Assembly: GCA_030267965.1 (NCBI GenBank)
Contig: BRYA01000131.1
Span: forward strand, 1-64,000
DNA: 64,000 bases
DNA from: Triparma columacea
Lineage: Eukaryota; Sar; Bolidophyceae; Parmales; Triparmaceae
Direction: 5' to 3'
Shown here: positions 12,001 to 27,000 of the stretch, piece after piece
Layout of the letters: each line of letters begins with the position of its first letter
Position numbering within the stretch: position 1 is the stretch's first letter
The notes under the pieces: model-generated
What the model saw: the letters and a program-made list of their open reading frames with translations, nothing else
The model's database searches: none
What the model was told of the DNA's origin: nothing
Translations under genes and position numbers: made by a program

Positions 12001-15000
12001 CCGTTGCTGCGTGGGATCAGATTCTTGTCACTTGGAATGCCCCCGCCAACGATGGAGGCGCCCCTATTGATGGTTACAAGGTTGAATGGTGGGATGCATC
12101 CACAACCTATACCATGGAAGAGCAGGAGATAAACTTCCCCGACACTTCATCAGGGTCTTTCATGCTTGTGTCACCGGGAGGGCAGGTATCTGTCCCTATC
12201 CCCATTTCCTCTCAGAACACCGTTGTTGAGAAGGCATTACGTGACTTCACAGATGTTGGTGATGTCTCGGTTTCTAGGCATGACGTGAACAGCAAGGTTG
12301 TTTTCAGGATCACGTTCATTTCGGATCTCGGCAATGTAGGAAGCCTTGGCGTGCAGCAAGGAACTCTCTCTACCGATGACTGGCTCGTGTGTGATGATGG
12401 AGGAGACACTCAAAATGGTTCTTCTCCCCCTGGTGCCTGCGAATCAGCTGCTGTTGCAGGTGTTCACACAGCCCATGCTTCCTCGCCAGCTACCTCTGCC
12501 ATCAACATGGATGTTGCTGAGGGCGACTCTTTCACTTACACCATCACTGGAGTTGCTCAGGACTCTGCAACAACCAATGGCTTTGGCGTTAGGGTTTACG
12601 CAAGTAACAAGGCCGGGTCTTTCTACGGCGTTCCTTGTGCTACCCAAACGCTCAAGCCGATGGAGGTTCCCCATCCACCCAAGTTTGTTGATGTTGCCAG
12701 GAAGGCAGGAGATGCGACTGCTATTAATGTGCACTTCACAAAGGTTACATACGACTCTGCTGATGATAACAATGATAAGGCCTCTACTGTGACAGCATAT
12801 GACATTATCTACAGCACTTCAGCAGATTTCTCTACTGGAGTTCTAACGAAAACTATCAGTGATGCCACTGGTGTATTTGCTCCTTACGCTTCTGACCGCA
12901 TTGACGCCTACAACGGTGATAACAAGGTGCATTTCACCTATGAGTTGACAGGACTTACTGCTGGTTCTGAGTACTACATCAAGGTTGCAGCTACTAATGC
13001 CATGGGCACAGGTGCTGGCAAGAGTGCAACCCCTGTATCATTGTCTTCAGGAGCGCAGACTGATGCCCTTGACCCCAAGTCAGGCGTCACATTGGCTACT
13101 ATCCCGGCGGACACCTCTGTTACCGTACTTGAGTCATCTACGTCTCTCCTTGTATCCTTTGAAGCCCCTGCCAACACCAATGGCTTTTCTCCTTCCGAGT
13201 ACAAAGTTGAGTGGTGGTCTGCAGCAGGAGTCAATGAGATTGTTGAGGTTAAGGCGACGCATGACAGCGGGACCGATTTTGGAACTTTCGCTCTCACCTT
13301 CGACGGTGAGACCACCGACAGCATGAGTTGTACCATCTCTGAAGATGACATGGAGAAGGAGCTAATGCTCCTGTCTACCATCCGCTCTGTGCATGTTGAG
13401 TCCACGACAAATGGGGGTGGAGGTAATAACGAGAACACCTGGACAATTACCTTCCTTTCTGAGACCCCTGCGGTCGACAACAATGTCTTCACCGTTGCTG
13501 ATAACACAAGAGCTGGTGTGACCGTCTCTGTTGCAGCAGCTAATCCTTCTGGAGTCACTGCCACCAATTATGACAGTGGTCTCGTAACCGTTTTAGACCC
13601 TACCCAGACTTTCTTCACTTACACTGCAACTGGTCTCAGTCCGGGCCTAGCCTATTACTTCAGGGTTTCCGCTAAGAACTCCCTCGGATACTCGGCACCC
13701 CAGACTTCTCTCCCGACCTCCTTAGCTCCTCCTATGCAGAAGCCCTCTGAGCCAACTTCTGTGAGTCTCGTTGTTCACAGCGGCCAGGGCCTTCAGGTTC
13801 TTTGGGAACACCCTGTTAGCGATGGCGGTGACACCATCACCAAGTATAAGATTGAGTGGGACACGTCCTCTTCCTTTGATTCCAATGGAGGGGCGGCCCT
13901 AGGCACCCACACTAATATTCTTGCTGCCCCCGCTTCTGACTGCATTGGCTCCTCCTGTTCTTATGTCGTTGGGGGGCTCAACAAGGGTACCCCTTACTAT
14001 GTGAGAATTTTCGCCTTCAACTCTTACGGCTACTCCGCTACCGCTGGCGTCCCGAGTCCCGCCTTTGAGAGTCCCAAGTCACAGGCCAGCCCCCCTTCTT
14101 TAGTTACTGTCAGTCCCAACAACGACAGTAGTCTCAAGGTCTCCTTCCCTGCATCTGCTGATGATGGTGGAGGAGCCATCACAAGCTACAAGGTTGAGTG
14201 GGACGTTCTCTCCCATTATCCCTCGAAGACTGTCGTTGACTCTACTCTGTCCAACATTTATGTTCCTTATGAGGTCCAGACGATTACGACTATTGACAGC
14301 ACCTTCCCTATTGGAGGAACCTTTACGCTTACCCATGACGGTCATCAGACTGACAACATCCCGGCCGCTGCTTCTGCTGATGAGGTGAAGCTCGCTCTTG
14401 AGGCCCTCCCTACCATTGGAACTGTGTCGGTGTCGAGGGTTGACAAGCTCAACGGCTACGAGTGGGCTGTCACCTTCGAAACCAATGTCGGCCATGATGT
14501 TTGGCTCGGAAATCTTGAAGCCCTCACTTACACGTCTTCCCTGACTGGGTCTGCACCAACGATGTCTATTTCCTCTCCTGTTGATGCCTACAGGGGGCAT
14601 GAGCAGCAGACTGTTGGAATTGAGTGTAACAGCAACGGAGCGGTTGTTGGTGGAACCTTTACTCTTTCCTTCGATGGTGCCACAACGCCTGCTCTCGCTT
14701 CGGATATATCTGCCGCTGAGCTTGAGGCGAGCCTCGAGGCGCTTGGGACTACCGGGGATGTCAAGGTTGGAAGGAAGTACTACAACCCAAACTCCAACGC
14801 AAATGTGAAAAGCTATAGTTGGATCATTGTCTTCCTTGAAAAGCTTGGTAACCTTCCCACAGTCACATACGATGATACTCTCATCACGTGCTCTAGTGGG
14901 ACTGGTTCAATCACTGCTCAGCAGGCTGTTGCGGGCTTCCTTCCTGCCATGGATAGCGACAAGAAGGGTGAGGTCGAACTTTCTGGCTCAAACATCACAG

Positions 15001-18000
15001 GGAGCACTATGGAGTACATTATCCCTTCTGTTTCCAAGAACGACATGTACCATGTCCGCGTTTCTGCCTTCAATGGTGTTGGGTCAGTCTATGGAGCCTC
15101 GAAGTATAGCACGCCTGCTGCTGTTTCAGCCGCCTCTGCCCCCAGCTCCCCGTCAGCCATCAATGTTGTCGCCGCTTCTGACACCTCAATTGCTGTGTCG
15201 TGGGCTGCGCCTCTCAATGATGGTGGTGCTGAAGTGACTAAGTACAAGGTTGAGTGGGATTCCAATAGCGGATCCCCTGAGATCCAGACCATTACAACTT
15301 CAGCTGGTGGCACCATGTCTGGTTCCTTCAGGCTGACCTTCAAGACATTTACAACAAACTCAATCGCGTGGGACGCCCCCGCGGCAACAGTCAAGTCTTC
15401 TCTTGAAAAACTACAGTCTGTTGGGTCCGTTGCTGTGTCCAAATCTTCGAACGGAAATGGTTTCGTTTGGTCAGTTACCTTCATCGACAATGTTGGAAAC
15501 CAGCCTGAGATGACCATCGATACGACTAGCCTTGGAGGAAGCAACAGTTTGGGCATTATTGCCACTACTTTTAATGGCGTTGATCCGGCCTTCGACCAGG
15601 GGACTGTGGGTATCTATACCCTGCCTCTTGGCTCCGCTGAAGTCATTTCTCCCTCAGAGGTACAGAAGATCAAGGTTTCCACAACAACTGATGATCTCTC
15701 TGGAACGTTCACGGTTCGCTTTATGGGCCAGGATTCTACAAGTATTGCCTACAATGCCGATGAAACAACCGTGAAGGCAGCCTTAGAGAGCATGAGTACT
15801 GTCGTCTCAGTTGATGTTTCTATGGAAGACTTCTCCGCTTCCACTACCCCTCCAGTGACCCTCGCTGGAAGGGAGTGGAGTGTGACCTTCACTGGACAAT
15901 CGGGAAATCTTCCTTCTATGCTTGTTACCACTGGTGCCAAGGCCTCCACTATTGCCACTGGGGGTTCTCTCGAGGGATCTGCTGCCACTGTTGAAGTTAC
16001 TGAGGTTACACCAGGGTCGCTTCCAACCACTTTCACTACCCCCTCCTCGCTCGTTTCTGGAACCCCGTACTATGTCCGTGTTTCATCGTACAGCAGTGCC
16101 GGATGGTCTTCTCCTGAGATTGCCCCCTTCGGCATTATGCCTGTCCTTTCGCCACCTTCTGCTCCTGAGGATGTTTACGTGTCCGCCTTGTCTACCACTG
16201 AGCTGGGTGTCTCGTGGACGCCTCCTCTCTCCACAGGAGGCGACGACGTTGTAAAGTACGCCGTTCAGTGGGATGTCGACTCCAACTTTGACACCTCCAT
16301 GTCTACTTTGATTGTCACTGCTGTTTCGGGCCAGGCCGAGTATTCATCGATCATCACTGGCCTTATTAGCGGGACACAGTACGCTGTACGCGTTTTGGCC
16401 TACAACAACGCTGGGTACAGCGACTCCGTGTCTGCTACCCCAATCAATTTTTACGAGGAGATTCAGACCTTTGGCTTCAAGAAGACGGCAGCCTTGACGA
16501 GCGGACAAACGTCTGATACTTTTATCCTTACCTTCAATGGCCAGAACACTGGCAGCATCAACTGTGCTGCTACTGCCAAGGACGTGGAGGATGAACTCAA
16601 TGGACTAAGTTCTATTGGCGCTGTTAAGGTCTCACGCTATGACAGTTCCTCCGATCCAGACTCCACGGATGCCAGCAAGCAGATTGATGGGTCCGCAATT
16701 GATACTAACGAATTCCAGGTGACTTACAAGGTCACCTTCGTTGGGATCACTGATCGCGGTAATGTCAATTTGCTCTCCATGACAAAATCTGGCGCTGATG
16801 TTTCTAATCTGCTTGCCCCTGCTGCCGTGGTTACTCTCCGTGAAGGTGTCGACCCCGAGTCTGTCTCCCTTATTTCCACACCTGGTGCTGCGGTTGAACC
16901 TGGATTTGTCACGAACCTGCAACTCACTGTTGTATCTGCCAACAACTTAGGAGTCAAATGGGATGCTCCCAGTTACAGTGGAGGAGCCACGGTTAGCAAG
17001 TATCTTGTTGAATGGGAAAATGTCAACCATAATATCAAGAAATCTTGGGTCGACCCCAAAAATGGCTACCATTACAACAACGCCAACGGTCCTTTTGAGT
17101 TCTCTGAGGTTGTCACTGGTGGGACACAGTACCAGATCTCCGATTCAAATGGACTGGATGCCAACACCGTGTACTACGTTCGTGTCTCAGCCTACAACTC
17201 GGCAGGTTACGGAAGGGCTTCTGTTACTTCTCCTGCTTCCATCTCGACCGCCAACGTGCCTCTCTATAAACCTGTTGACATTACTGTTGCCGAGTCTTCA
17301 GGGGAGATCGGAAACAGGCTGGACTTATCCTTCAAGGAGCCTGCCGTAGATGTTAACGGCTTTGATACCATTAGCAACGGATGCTCCGGCTCTTCTTATG
17401 CTGATCAGGCTGATTATTACAAGGTTTATTACGACACCAATGCCGACTTCAGTACTGCGTCTAGTTACTCCATCAGAATGCTGTTGACTTCTACTGAGGA
17501 CTTGGGGGGGGCGACTGGTAAGGACCAGCATAAGGAATGCTGTGCTGCTAGTCCTTGTAGCTTTGAGCTTGGCCAGGAGGTTCAGAGTATTACGGTCAAG
17601 TCCAACGTTGCGAACACTGCCGTTGACAAAATAAATGCTCTTGATGAGCACTTCAAGGTCGTTTATGTTGGGTCACAGTCCGAGTCTTTGATGGTGACCC
17701 CCACGCTGAACTCCAAGACTGTTACCATCAGCAACTACACGGCTTCCAGTGCTTGGGCGAGGACTCCTGTAGCCCCTGGAGACTACATCCGCATCTCTGG
17801 CGACTTATACATGGTTGATGATGTTGATTCCTCTGCCCTGCCCAAAGACAAGACTTCCCTCACTCTTACGGCTAATTACATAGGATCTGAGGGTGGAACT
17901 GAGATTAAGGCCTTCTACAACACCCCCCCTACGACGTGCCTTGCATGGGATGCAGATGCTGCTAACATGAAGACACACATCAGCTCGAGCCTTGATGATG

Positions 18001-21000
18001 CGCCCTTTGATGAAACCGTTGAGGTTTCCCTTGAGACTTCCGGAACCCCCGTCACTGAAAGTAAGTGGAGGGTCACTTTCAGCGGAGCAGGTTTCAATTC
18101 TGATGTTGCCCAGCTCGAAGTCATTAGCAGTCTTTCGCCTGCTACTTTGAAGACTTCTACGGCCGGAAGTGTCTTTGCCTCTTGTGCGAACCATGCCAGC
18201 CTCGCCACAGGTGGCGACCAATTGAAGCCTACCGTTGTTGTCGACACCGACTTCGATGCTGGTTCGATTGTCGCTGGAACGACTTACTATGTCAAGGTTG
18301 CAGCTGTCAACGGAGCTGGAGAGGGAGTTGCAGATGATGCTCTCAATTCAGGTGTCAAGAACGTCATTCCTATGTCGAAGCCTGGCCTAACGCAGTCAAC
18401 TAAGGTTTATTCGGTAAAGGACGATGACGATGCGTTGTGGGTGACATGGAATGCTGTTGACAGCGACTATGGATCTGCTGTCACTGACTACAAGATCACC
18501 TACAACTGTATTGTTGACGCTGGCGGCTGCGTTTCTGGCAGTGCTACGAAATCGATTAGTGAGCTTACGATTCCGTCAAGCATCGACACAAACGCCAATT
18601 CCTACATGCTTGATGGTCTTGATTCTGGGTCAACTTACCAGGTTATTGTCGAGGCCATTAACACCAAGGGAACTGGGGCTCCAACCTGGTACAAAGCCAT
18701 CAGCTCCGGTCACCTTGATTACGAGACTGGTCCTTACAACTCCGACTACCTTCAGGGAGGAAGCTTCGCCGTTCCAACTTGTGACATTGCCAAGGACGAT
18801 TGTGCCGAAACTTTGTCCGACGTCGCCAACAGAAAGATCAAGGTTCGCAGAACTCCTGTAGCACCTGCCACTTTTGTCGTTGGGTCTCTCACGTCAGCTG
18901 ATCGCTTCACTGATACTTCGATCACCATTTCCTACACAGATCCTGCGTCAGATGGAGGGGACGCTATCGATAAGTACAAGATCGAGTGGGACACTGCCAG
19001 TGACTTGACATCTACGAACCCCAACTATGGTTCCCACATTTTAGCTACTGCAACGGCGAGGGAGTATGAGATAGCCTCCCTGATAATGGGTACTCCCTAC
19101 CACATCCGTGTCACTGCCCACAACTCTGGCGGATATGGACTGCCTGCAAGTTCTCTTACCGCGACTCCCATGCAGGTTCCTGATCCTCCTTACGACCCAA
19201 CTCTCTCTGTTCTCACCATTGCTGAGGGTGCAACCTCAACACAGGCTGCCACTTCCCTTAAAGTTGCGTGGACAGCGCCGACCATTGATTCAGTCGATCT
19301 TGTTGGAATTGGTGGCGACGCCATCTCATCGTACATGGTAGAATGGAGCAAGAAGGCCTTTGATGATGCAACGGCGTTCACTCCTGAAGTTCAGACCATT
19401 ACAGTGGATTCCACTGATACCTCTGCTTACTACAGGGTGTCTCTGCTCTCTAATTCTGATGCTGCTGTCTCTGGAACCTACGTTTCGTCCAAGATTCCTA
19501 CGACCGCCTCAATTAATGAGATCACCACAATCCTCGAGAACATGCCCAACATTGGTGACGTCACTGTGACAACTGATGCTAGCACTCCTGCTGCATATGT
19601 CTATTCCATCACATTCAACAGCGAGCTTGGTGATGTGAACACTTTCACCCTTGATGCAGATAAAACTGTCAGCGCGGACCCAACCTTTGGAACTCCTACT
19701 CCAGGTGTCATGCAGGCGTCTGCTGCTTACGCCAAGTACGAGCTCATGATGTCTTCTCACACTGGTGACCTGGAGTACACGATCCCTGATGTAGTTCCTG
19801 GACAGATCTACTACACCAGAGTTTCTGCTAAGAATTCTGTTGGCTACGGAGCAAGGAGGAACACTGCTCCTCCTTCCCGTGCTGTTCCTCTTCAGAAGCC
19901 TGGGCAGCCTACCTCTTTCTACCATGCCGGATCTGCTCCGTCACTTCACGTTGTCTCCGGGTCCTCTCTTGCAGTTCGCATCGGAACTCCAGTGTTTGAC
20001 GGTGGGGAGCCTGTTAAGAGCTTTAACGTTGAGTGGGACACCAGCAGCACTTTTGCGGGCGCTGCTGATGGAACTGCAATGGGCAGTCAGCTTGTCCAGT
20101 CGTACCGCACCCTTTGTAGTGGTTGTGTTACTAACTTCAACCTGGCGACCAAGACCTTCACGTACTCCGGGTCCACCACAACTCTGAAGGACCTTATCGC
20201 TCAGCGCCGCATCAGGGTTCAATTTGCTGATGGAAATGACTACACCTTCGGGGTTGCATCTGCTTCCAATACTGAAATTGTTGTTGATGATGGCCACCTC
20301 CGTGTCGCTGACGAAGCCTTAATGACTGCTAACCTTGTCCTTCTTGGAACAGAGTATACAATTGAAGGTCTGACTTCCGGCCTTTCCTACTATGTTAGGG
20401 TAAGCGCGGTCACTGACCATGGCACTGGAGAGCCAGTGTTGACTTCTCCTACAACTGAAATCCCCCGTGTTGCTCCTACTCCTCCGACCACTGTTTCGGC
20501 ATCTGTGAAGGATTCCAGCACTGCAACAGTCACATTCCCCCCCGCCTCCATTTTGGGAGGCAGCATCGAAAATTACAAGATCGAGTACTTTACAAAGTCC
20601 GCTGTCAGCAGTCCAACTGGTGATTTCTTTGGTGTTAGGGAAACCCAAGTAATCTCTCTCAATAATGATGCCAACGCCGCAACTGCCGATAACGATTTTG
20701 GAACCTTCACCCTGCAGCTTGGGGCTGTTGACAAGACTCTCCCTTTCACTGTGTCAGCTGTGACTGGTCAGAGTTATGTCACGACTGCTGCGGATCTATC
20801 TGCTTACATTATGAGGGGTGACTCCATCAAGATTAATGGAGAGGATCACACGGTTAGCCTCACTGGGACCTTTGATGCTACCACCATGACTCTTGATAGC
20901 AACTTTGCTGGGGCGTCTGACACCACGGCAGTCGTACTGTACCGCACCACTACGAACAACATTGCTTTTGATGCTGATGCTTCTGACATTGAGGCTGCGA

Positions 21001-24000
21001 TTGAGAACGTTTATAACGTTGGAGATGTGGCAGTCAAGCGCTCTGTTGACGCCTCTGGCGCCTTCACTTACACTGTCACCTTCGTTTCTGATCTTGGTGA
21101 TGTGGACCTCCTCGCAGAAAGGGATTCCTTCCTCCTCGGTTCTTCGCCTGGTGTTGTCATCACCAACCCTGTCACAGGTGTTGCCCCCGATAACTATGGC
21201 TCCAAGGTTGTCACCGCTGCTGATGCAGCTGCGGCTGGATATTCTGTCGACGTGAGCGCCTTGACGACTGGTGAAACTTACTATTTCCGTGTCTCTGCCT
21301 CGTCTGACCGTGGATATGGTAGCTTCACTTCATCTAGCTCTCCTGTTACCCCTGCCTCTGAGCCTAGCTCCCTTGCTTCTTCTCCTTCCCTCATCACTTA
21401 CAGTGATTCTACTCTCAAGGTTAGGTTCGAGGAGGATGCAAACATCAACGGCGATGCTATTACCTCGTACAAAGTTGAGTATGACACAACTAGCTCCTTT
21501 GCTGCTCCTACGTCAGTCATCTCGCCTGCCGACCATGCCATCCAGAGAGTGAAAACTGCTGCACACACCCTTCCCTGGGTGGCTTCATCCACCTTCACCC
21601 TCTCTCTTGGCGACTACCATGGAGACTTCACGACCATTGTTGGTTCTGATGCAGGCTCTGCTACCACAACTATGGTTTATATCACCAACGGTGCAAGGAG
21701 CCAGCTTACGAGGGTTGCTTCTACTGGCGGTGCAGGCAACAACTATGGAACGGCCAACCTCAACGAAGAAGTACCCAGGGGGGACTTTATCAAGGTGGAT
21801 GGACAAGAGTTCCGTGTTTGTCTCAATGCTGACAACGGCCTCGTCTATGACAATGACAACCTTCCTCTTTGCTCTGTATCTGATCCCTGGACAGCAGCTA
21901 CGTTTGTCGGGGATGTCTTTAATGAAGCACCCCTCTTCAAGCTCAACACTGCTCTCGGGCAGGCTGCTGCAGCTACGTACGGTGATACTGCCTTGACCAC
22001 ACACGATGGGACCAATAATAACGATGTTACTGGAATGATCAGTAGGGGAGACTACATTCGTGTCGGGCACCCTACTGAAGGCGAGATTTTCCGTGTTAGC
22101 ACCGATACTGGAAAAAGTTTCGATGCCACCACTGTTCCTCTTGCATCTGTTGCTGACCCCACTGTCGCTGTTGGCCTCACCGAGGTTGCTCTCAAGCACT
22201 CAAGCTACGAGGTCCAGACCGTCAGGATTAGGGCTAAGGCAGGCACTGATCTGACCCCTGGAACAACATCCGCCTCGGGCTACAGGATTGCGTTCGACGG
22301 TGCTGTCACCGGCACTACTACTGCAGGTGGTGCGGCCGGATGTCTTCTTTGGGATGGTTCTGCTGCGGCTATGGAGGCTGAGCTGAAGACCCTTCTGAAC
22401 ATTGATGATGTCAAGGTCTCTGTTGCTGACACTGGCGTTTCTGGGAATTTGTTCGGAAAGATTTATTCAATTACTTTCACTGGTGACCTCGTGTGCGGTG
22501 ATATTCCTCAAATTACAGTCCAAGATATTGGTGTGAACGGATGTTTTGATGCTGACAGCAGCGGAGGAACGTTCACCTCTCAGGTGGAGACACCCCAGAT
22601 CTTGAACCCTACCGGACAAACCTCTATGCTCCCTTTCTTCAAGCTTCAGACAACCGAGGCTATCCCTTACGAAGCATCTGCCTTGGATGTCAAGGCTGCT
22701 ATCGAGAACCTTTCTCTCGCTTGTACTGTCGATGTCACCAAGTCTGTGTTGAAGAACGGATATGCGTGGGACGTCACTTTCACTTCTGAGCGCGCCTCGA
22801 CTGCCTCCGACTACACTGTCCTTTCCGCGATGACTTCCAACGGAGCAAACCTCGATTCTGCCATTTCTGAATCCGTCACTGTTGTCGGTTTGCAGGAGGT
22901 AACCCTCCCGTCCCTCATGAACGGTGTTTCTTACTATGCTAGGGTGAGCGCAACCAACTCCTTTGGAACAGGTATTGCCAAGGCCACGAACCCAAGTTCT
23001 GCCCAGGCCTCTACCCAGCCACCTAGTTCACCAATCAACGTGTACGCCGAGTCCGTCAGTCAAGGGGAGATCCTTGTGCAGTGGGAGGAGCCTGAAACGG
23101 ATGGAGGGTCCAGCGTGACTACTTACAGGGTCGAGTACGATACCTCTGACACCTTTGCAGCTCTCACTCGCAACTCTTTCACTGAGCAATTCGATGCCTC
23201 TAATACTGCCGTTGTTTCCACCGTCACCAACACCATCCTTATCTCTTCCACGACTTACGGACTTTTGACCACTGGAGACTATGTGACCTACAGTAAGGGT
23301 GATGCTTCTGCCACTGCCATCTCCGGACTGACTGATGGGAATCTTTACTATGTCTATAAGTATGGGTCAAACAAGATTACCTTGTCTACTGCGCAGGCCG
23401 ATGCTCTGGCTGGAACTAATGAAGAGGATCTCACTAGCGTTGGTGTCGGAGCTACTCACAGTATCAGCCGCACGGCAGCATCTGCCACAGTAGCTGCCAC
23501 TGCGACGTCTGCTTTGGCTGATGTTCAAAGTATCTCACTTTCCCTTCAGGACAGTACTGAGTTCGTTTCAGGCACATTCTCCGTTTCTTTCGACGGACAA
23601 GTAACAGAACAGCTCCCTTACGATGTGACAGCCGAAGGGATGCAGGCTGCTCTCCAGGGACTTTGCACCACCACTGATGTTTCTGTGAGCCGCCACCTCC
23701 GTTGCAGTGCCGAGCCTGGCCGCGATCAGTGCTCTGACCCTCAGGGATACACATGGCTCGTCACTTTCTCTACTATTTCCTACCCAGGTGACCAGCACAA
23801 GCGCTACTTCTCTACCTTGCAGAATGGAAAGTCTCACAAGTTGTCTGTTAACAGTGGTAACCTCATTTCGTGCACTGATGCTGCCAGGGGAACTTGCAAA
23901 ATTCCTGCCACCGATCCCATTGTTGTTAATGGGTCAACTAAGGAAAAGCAGACCCTCAACTTCGGAGGTGCCCTCGCGAGCGACTTCACAATTCAGATCT

Positions 24001-27000
24001 TTGGACAGACTACTTCGACCATTGGCCAGGCAGCTCCGCTGACGGCTGCTGATTCTGGAAACGACGGGTCTTCCCTCGAAGAGAAGTTGGAGGCGCTCTC
24101 CCAGGTTGGAGACGTGACTGTCGTCTGCGCATCTTGCGATAGCACTGGTACTGTTGTTACTGACAATCAAGTCATCACAATTACCTTCGAGACTTCTCGG
24201 GGGGACATTCCCATAATATATGTACCGACATTCACCCTCTACGCAACTGAGGCCACCAAGGGCGTGTCCCAACGAGTTGTCGGAAGGGCTGCCTACAGCA
24301 CTATTATTTCCGACAATGTCAACGCTCTCAGTCCTCTCTTTATCAGGGTGTCTGCTCAGAACGCCGCTGGCTGGTCTGAGAGCACCTCAAGCTGGCCTGC
24401 CTCCGTGCAGACTTACAACAGCGCTCCTACCGTTCCCCAAAATCTTGTGGCGGCTGTCGCAAGCTCAACTTCGATAACTCTCAGTTGGGACGCCCCCGTC
24501 TCTACTGGGGGATCACCTGTGATTCAGTATCACGTTGAATGGGACACTGAGCCAAGTTTTGAGACCCAGTGTACCACATTTGACACAGATTGCACTGTGA
24601 CGGCTCTTGGTCCTATTGATTCAGTCACTGTGACTGAGAATGTTGCAGATGCTACTACTGTTTCCCCTGTTGTCTCCTCCTATCCAGCCAATGCCGACAT
24701 GTCTTTAAGGAAGCGCCTTATTGTTGACACACCCCTTGACTCCCAGATCACTGCTGGCAGTACAATCACTGTGGATGGTACAATGTACACTGTCGCTGGC
24801 ATCAACGATGCTAGTTGTGGCGCTGGGTGTCTCACTCTTGACCAGGACTACGTCGGTGTCGAGGTTGTAGCATCTTCTCCAGTCACCAAGGTTTTTGCGG
24901 GGGCTGCCACGGCCACTTACTCTTACACCATCGAGGGACTTAGTCCTGGAACCCCCTACTTTGCTAGGGTTTCTGCTGAGGCGCAACCCTACAACAGCGT
25001 CGCCCAGTTGTCCCCTTATGTGTATGTTGGATACCCCAACACCCCTGCATCGAGCACTCCTCACGCTGTTCCTGGCGTTCCCAAGCTCGCGCACTTCAAT
25101 GCCGAGTCATCTTCTTCCCTCAGGGTTGACTTTGAGGCGCCTTCTAACGTCTTCCCCGAGGGAAGCAACGGGGCGCCCATCTCATCCTACAAGGTTGAGA
25201 TTGCTACCTCGGTCGACGAGGTCAAGACCTTCAATATTAGCACCACCGATAATGCCGATCTCACAGCTGGAAGCTTCAAGCTGAAGGTCAACACGCAAAA
25301 GACCCGCTGCATTGACGTTGGAGCTTCCGCTGAGACGGTTGCTCTTTACGTTGAGGAGCTTCCTAACTGTGATGGTGTTAGCGTGGTGAGATCCAACGAC
25401 GGTTCTAAGACCTACTCCTACACTGTCACTTTTGATGGAAGCATTCTGTCGAATGTCGATGTCTCCGACATGGAAGTCGTTACTGGTGATGCTGATTGCA
25501 AGACTATCTTGCCCTCAACCTTTAAAGTTGGCACAAGCACCGCCACAACTGGAATTGGTGGGGCTGTTAAGGAGGTTGTCGCAATCTCAACTGATGCCAC
25601 TGCCAACCTCGGCGGATCATTTGACATTTCCTTCGATTTCGAGGGAGACTACACGCAGATTCTTCTCGATGCCCAGGTCAACACTGGTCCTGAGACAGTG
25701 TCTGTCATCGCTGGAAGCAAAACTGTCACCACTACCAACGACCTTTCACTGTTGCTGAATGCTTATGATACCGTGCTTATTGGTACCCAGATATGTACCG
25801 TTGAGAGCGTCTCGGCTTCGTCTTTCACTATTACAGACTACCACAGGGTTGGAGTGTCAAACGCCAACATCTATGTGATGGATAACATCATCGGAATGGC
25901 CTCTGTTACTGAAGGTTCCCAAACCCTTACGTTCACTGGTGCAGCCCAACCTGACCCCACCGGTGTTCTCGGAGACAATGAGGAGATCATGATTGTTGAG
26001 GACACAACTGGTACAGCCCATTACCACACATTAAGTGGAATGACTGGCACTGGGCCATGGACTTTCACCCTTAACAGCGCTTATACCGGCGGTTCAACTT
26101 CGGCATTGAATGCGCAGGTCACTGTTTACAAGAAGAAGAAGATCAACGTACCCTTTGATGCAACTGCCTCGGAGATGGAGACCTTCATTGAGTCTCTTCC
26201 TTCTGTCGGAGATGTTGATGTCTCACGTTTCGGACCAAATTCTGCCGGAGGGTACACGTGGAGTGTCACTTTCAACAGCATGAGCGGCTCAAGCTCTGCC
26301 TTGGCTGGAAAGGAACTCCAGGTTTACAAGTCTACCGAGGAGTATGTCACTGTCACAGGTTGCACAACTGGTTCTGGCGGAGAGGCTAATGGCATCTATA
26401 CGAGGGTAAGCATGGAAAATGACAAACCTCAGTATAAGAAGGCCGGAACTCCTTACTTTATCAGGGTCAAGGCTGACCACACTACCTGGGAGATCTACGA
26501 GGATGGCCAGGCTGCTCTTGCGAACCAGGACTCTGGGACCAACGCTGGCTTGCCCTACAGTCCTCGTGCTGGAACTTGGAGTGCTGACAGCTGTGTTGTC
26601 TCAGCACACTCAGCAGGCGGGACTGACATTCTTACAGGAAGCTCTGCTTCAGTCTCCGCTAGCGTTGTTGTTGCTGGAGAAGCTCCTTCCTTTAGCAACG
26701 TTATTTCTACGACTGTTCAGACTGTCGGAAATCGTGAAATTCACCGTGTCATTCTTGATGCGACAGCTGCCGACATTACCGGTCAGTTTGAGCTCAAGTT
26801 TGACAACAGCCACAAGGTCGCTCTTATGAGCTATGACGAGCCTGCTGAAGATTTTGCCACTAAGATCGAGAGTCTCGGTACTGTCGGCTCTGTTGACGTT
26901 CTTAGGAAGTCAACAACTAATGGCTACGAGTGGGTCATTACTTACATCGATAACACTGGTGATGTTCCTCTTCTTGTTAGCTCCAACCCTGCCGCCAACG

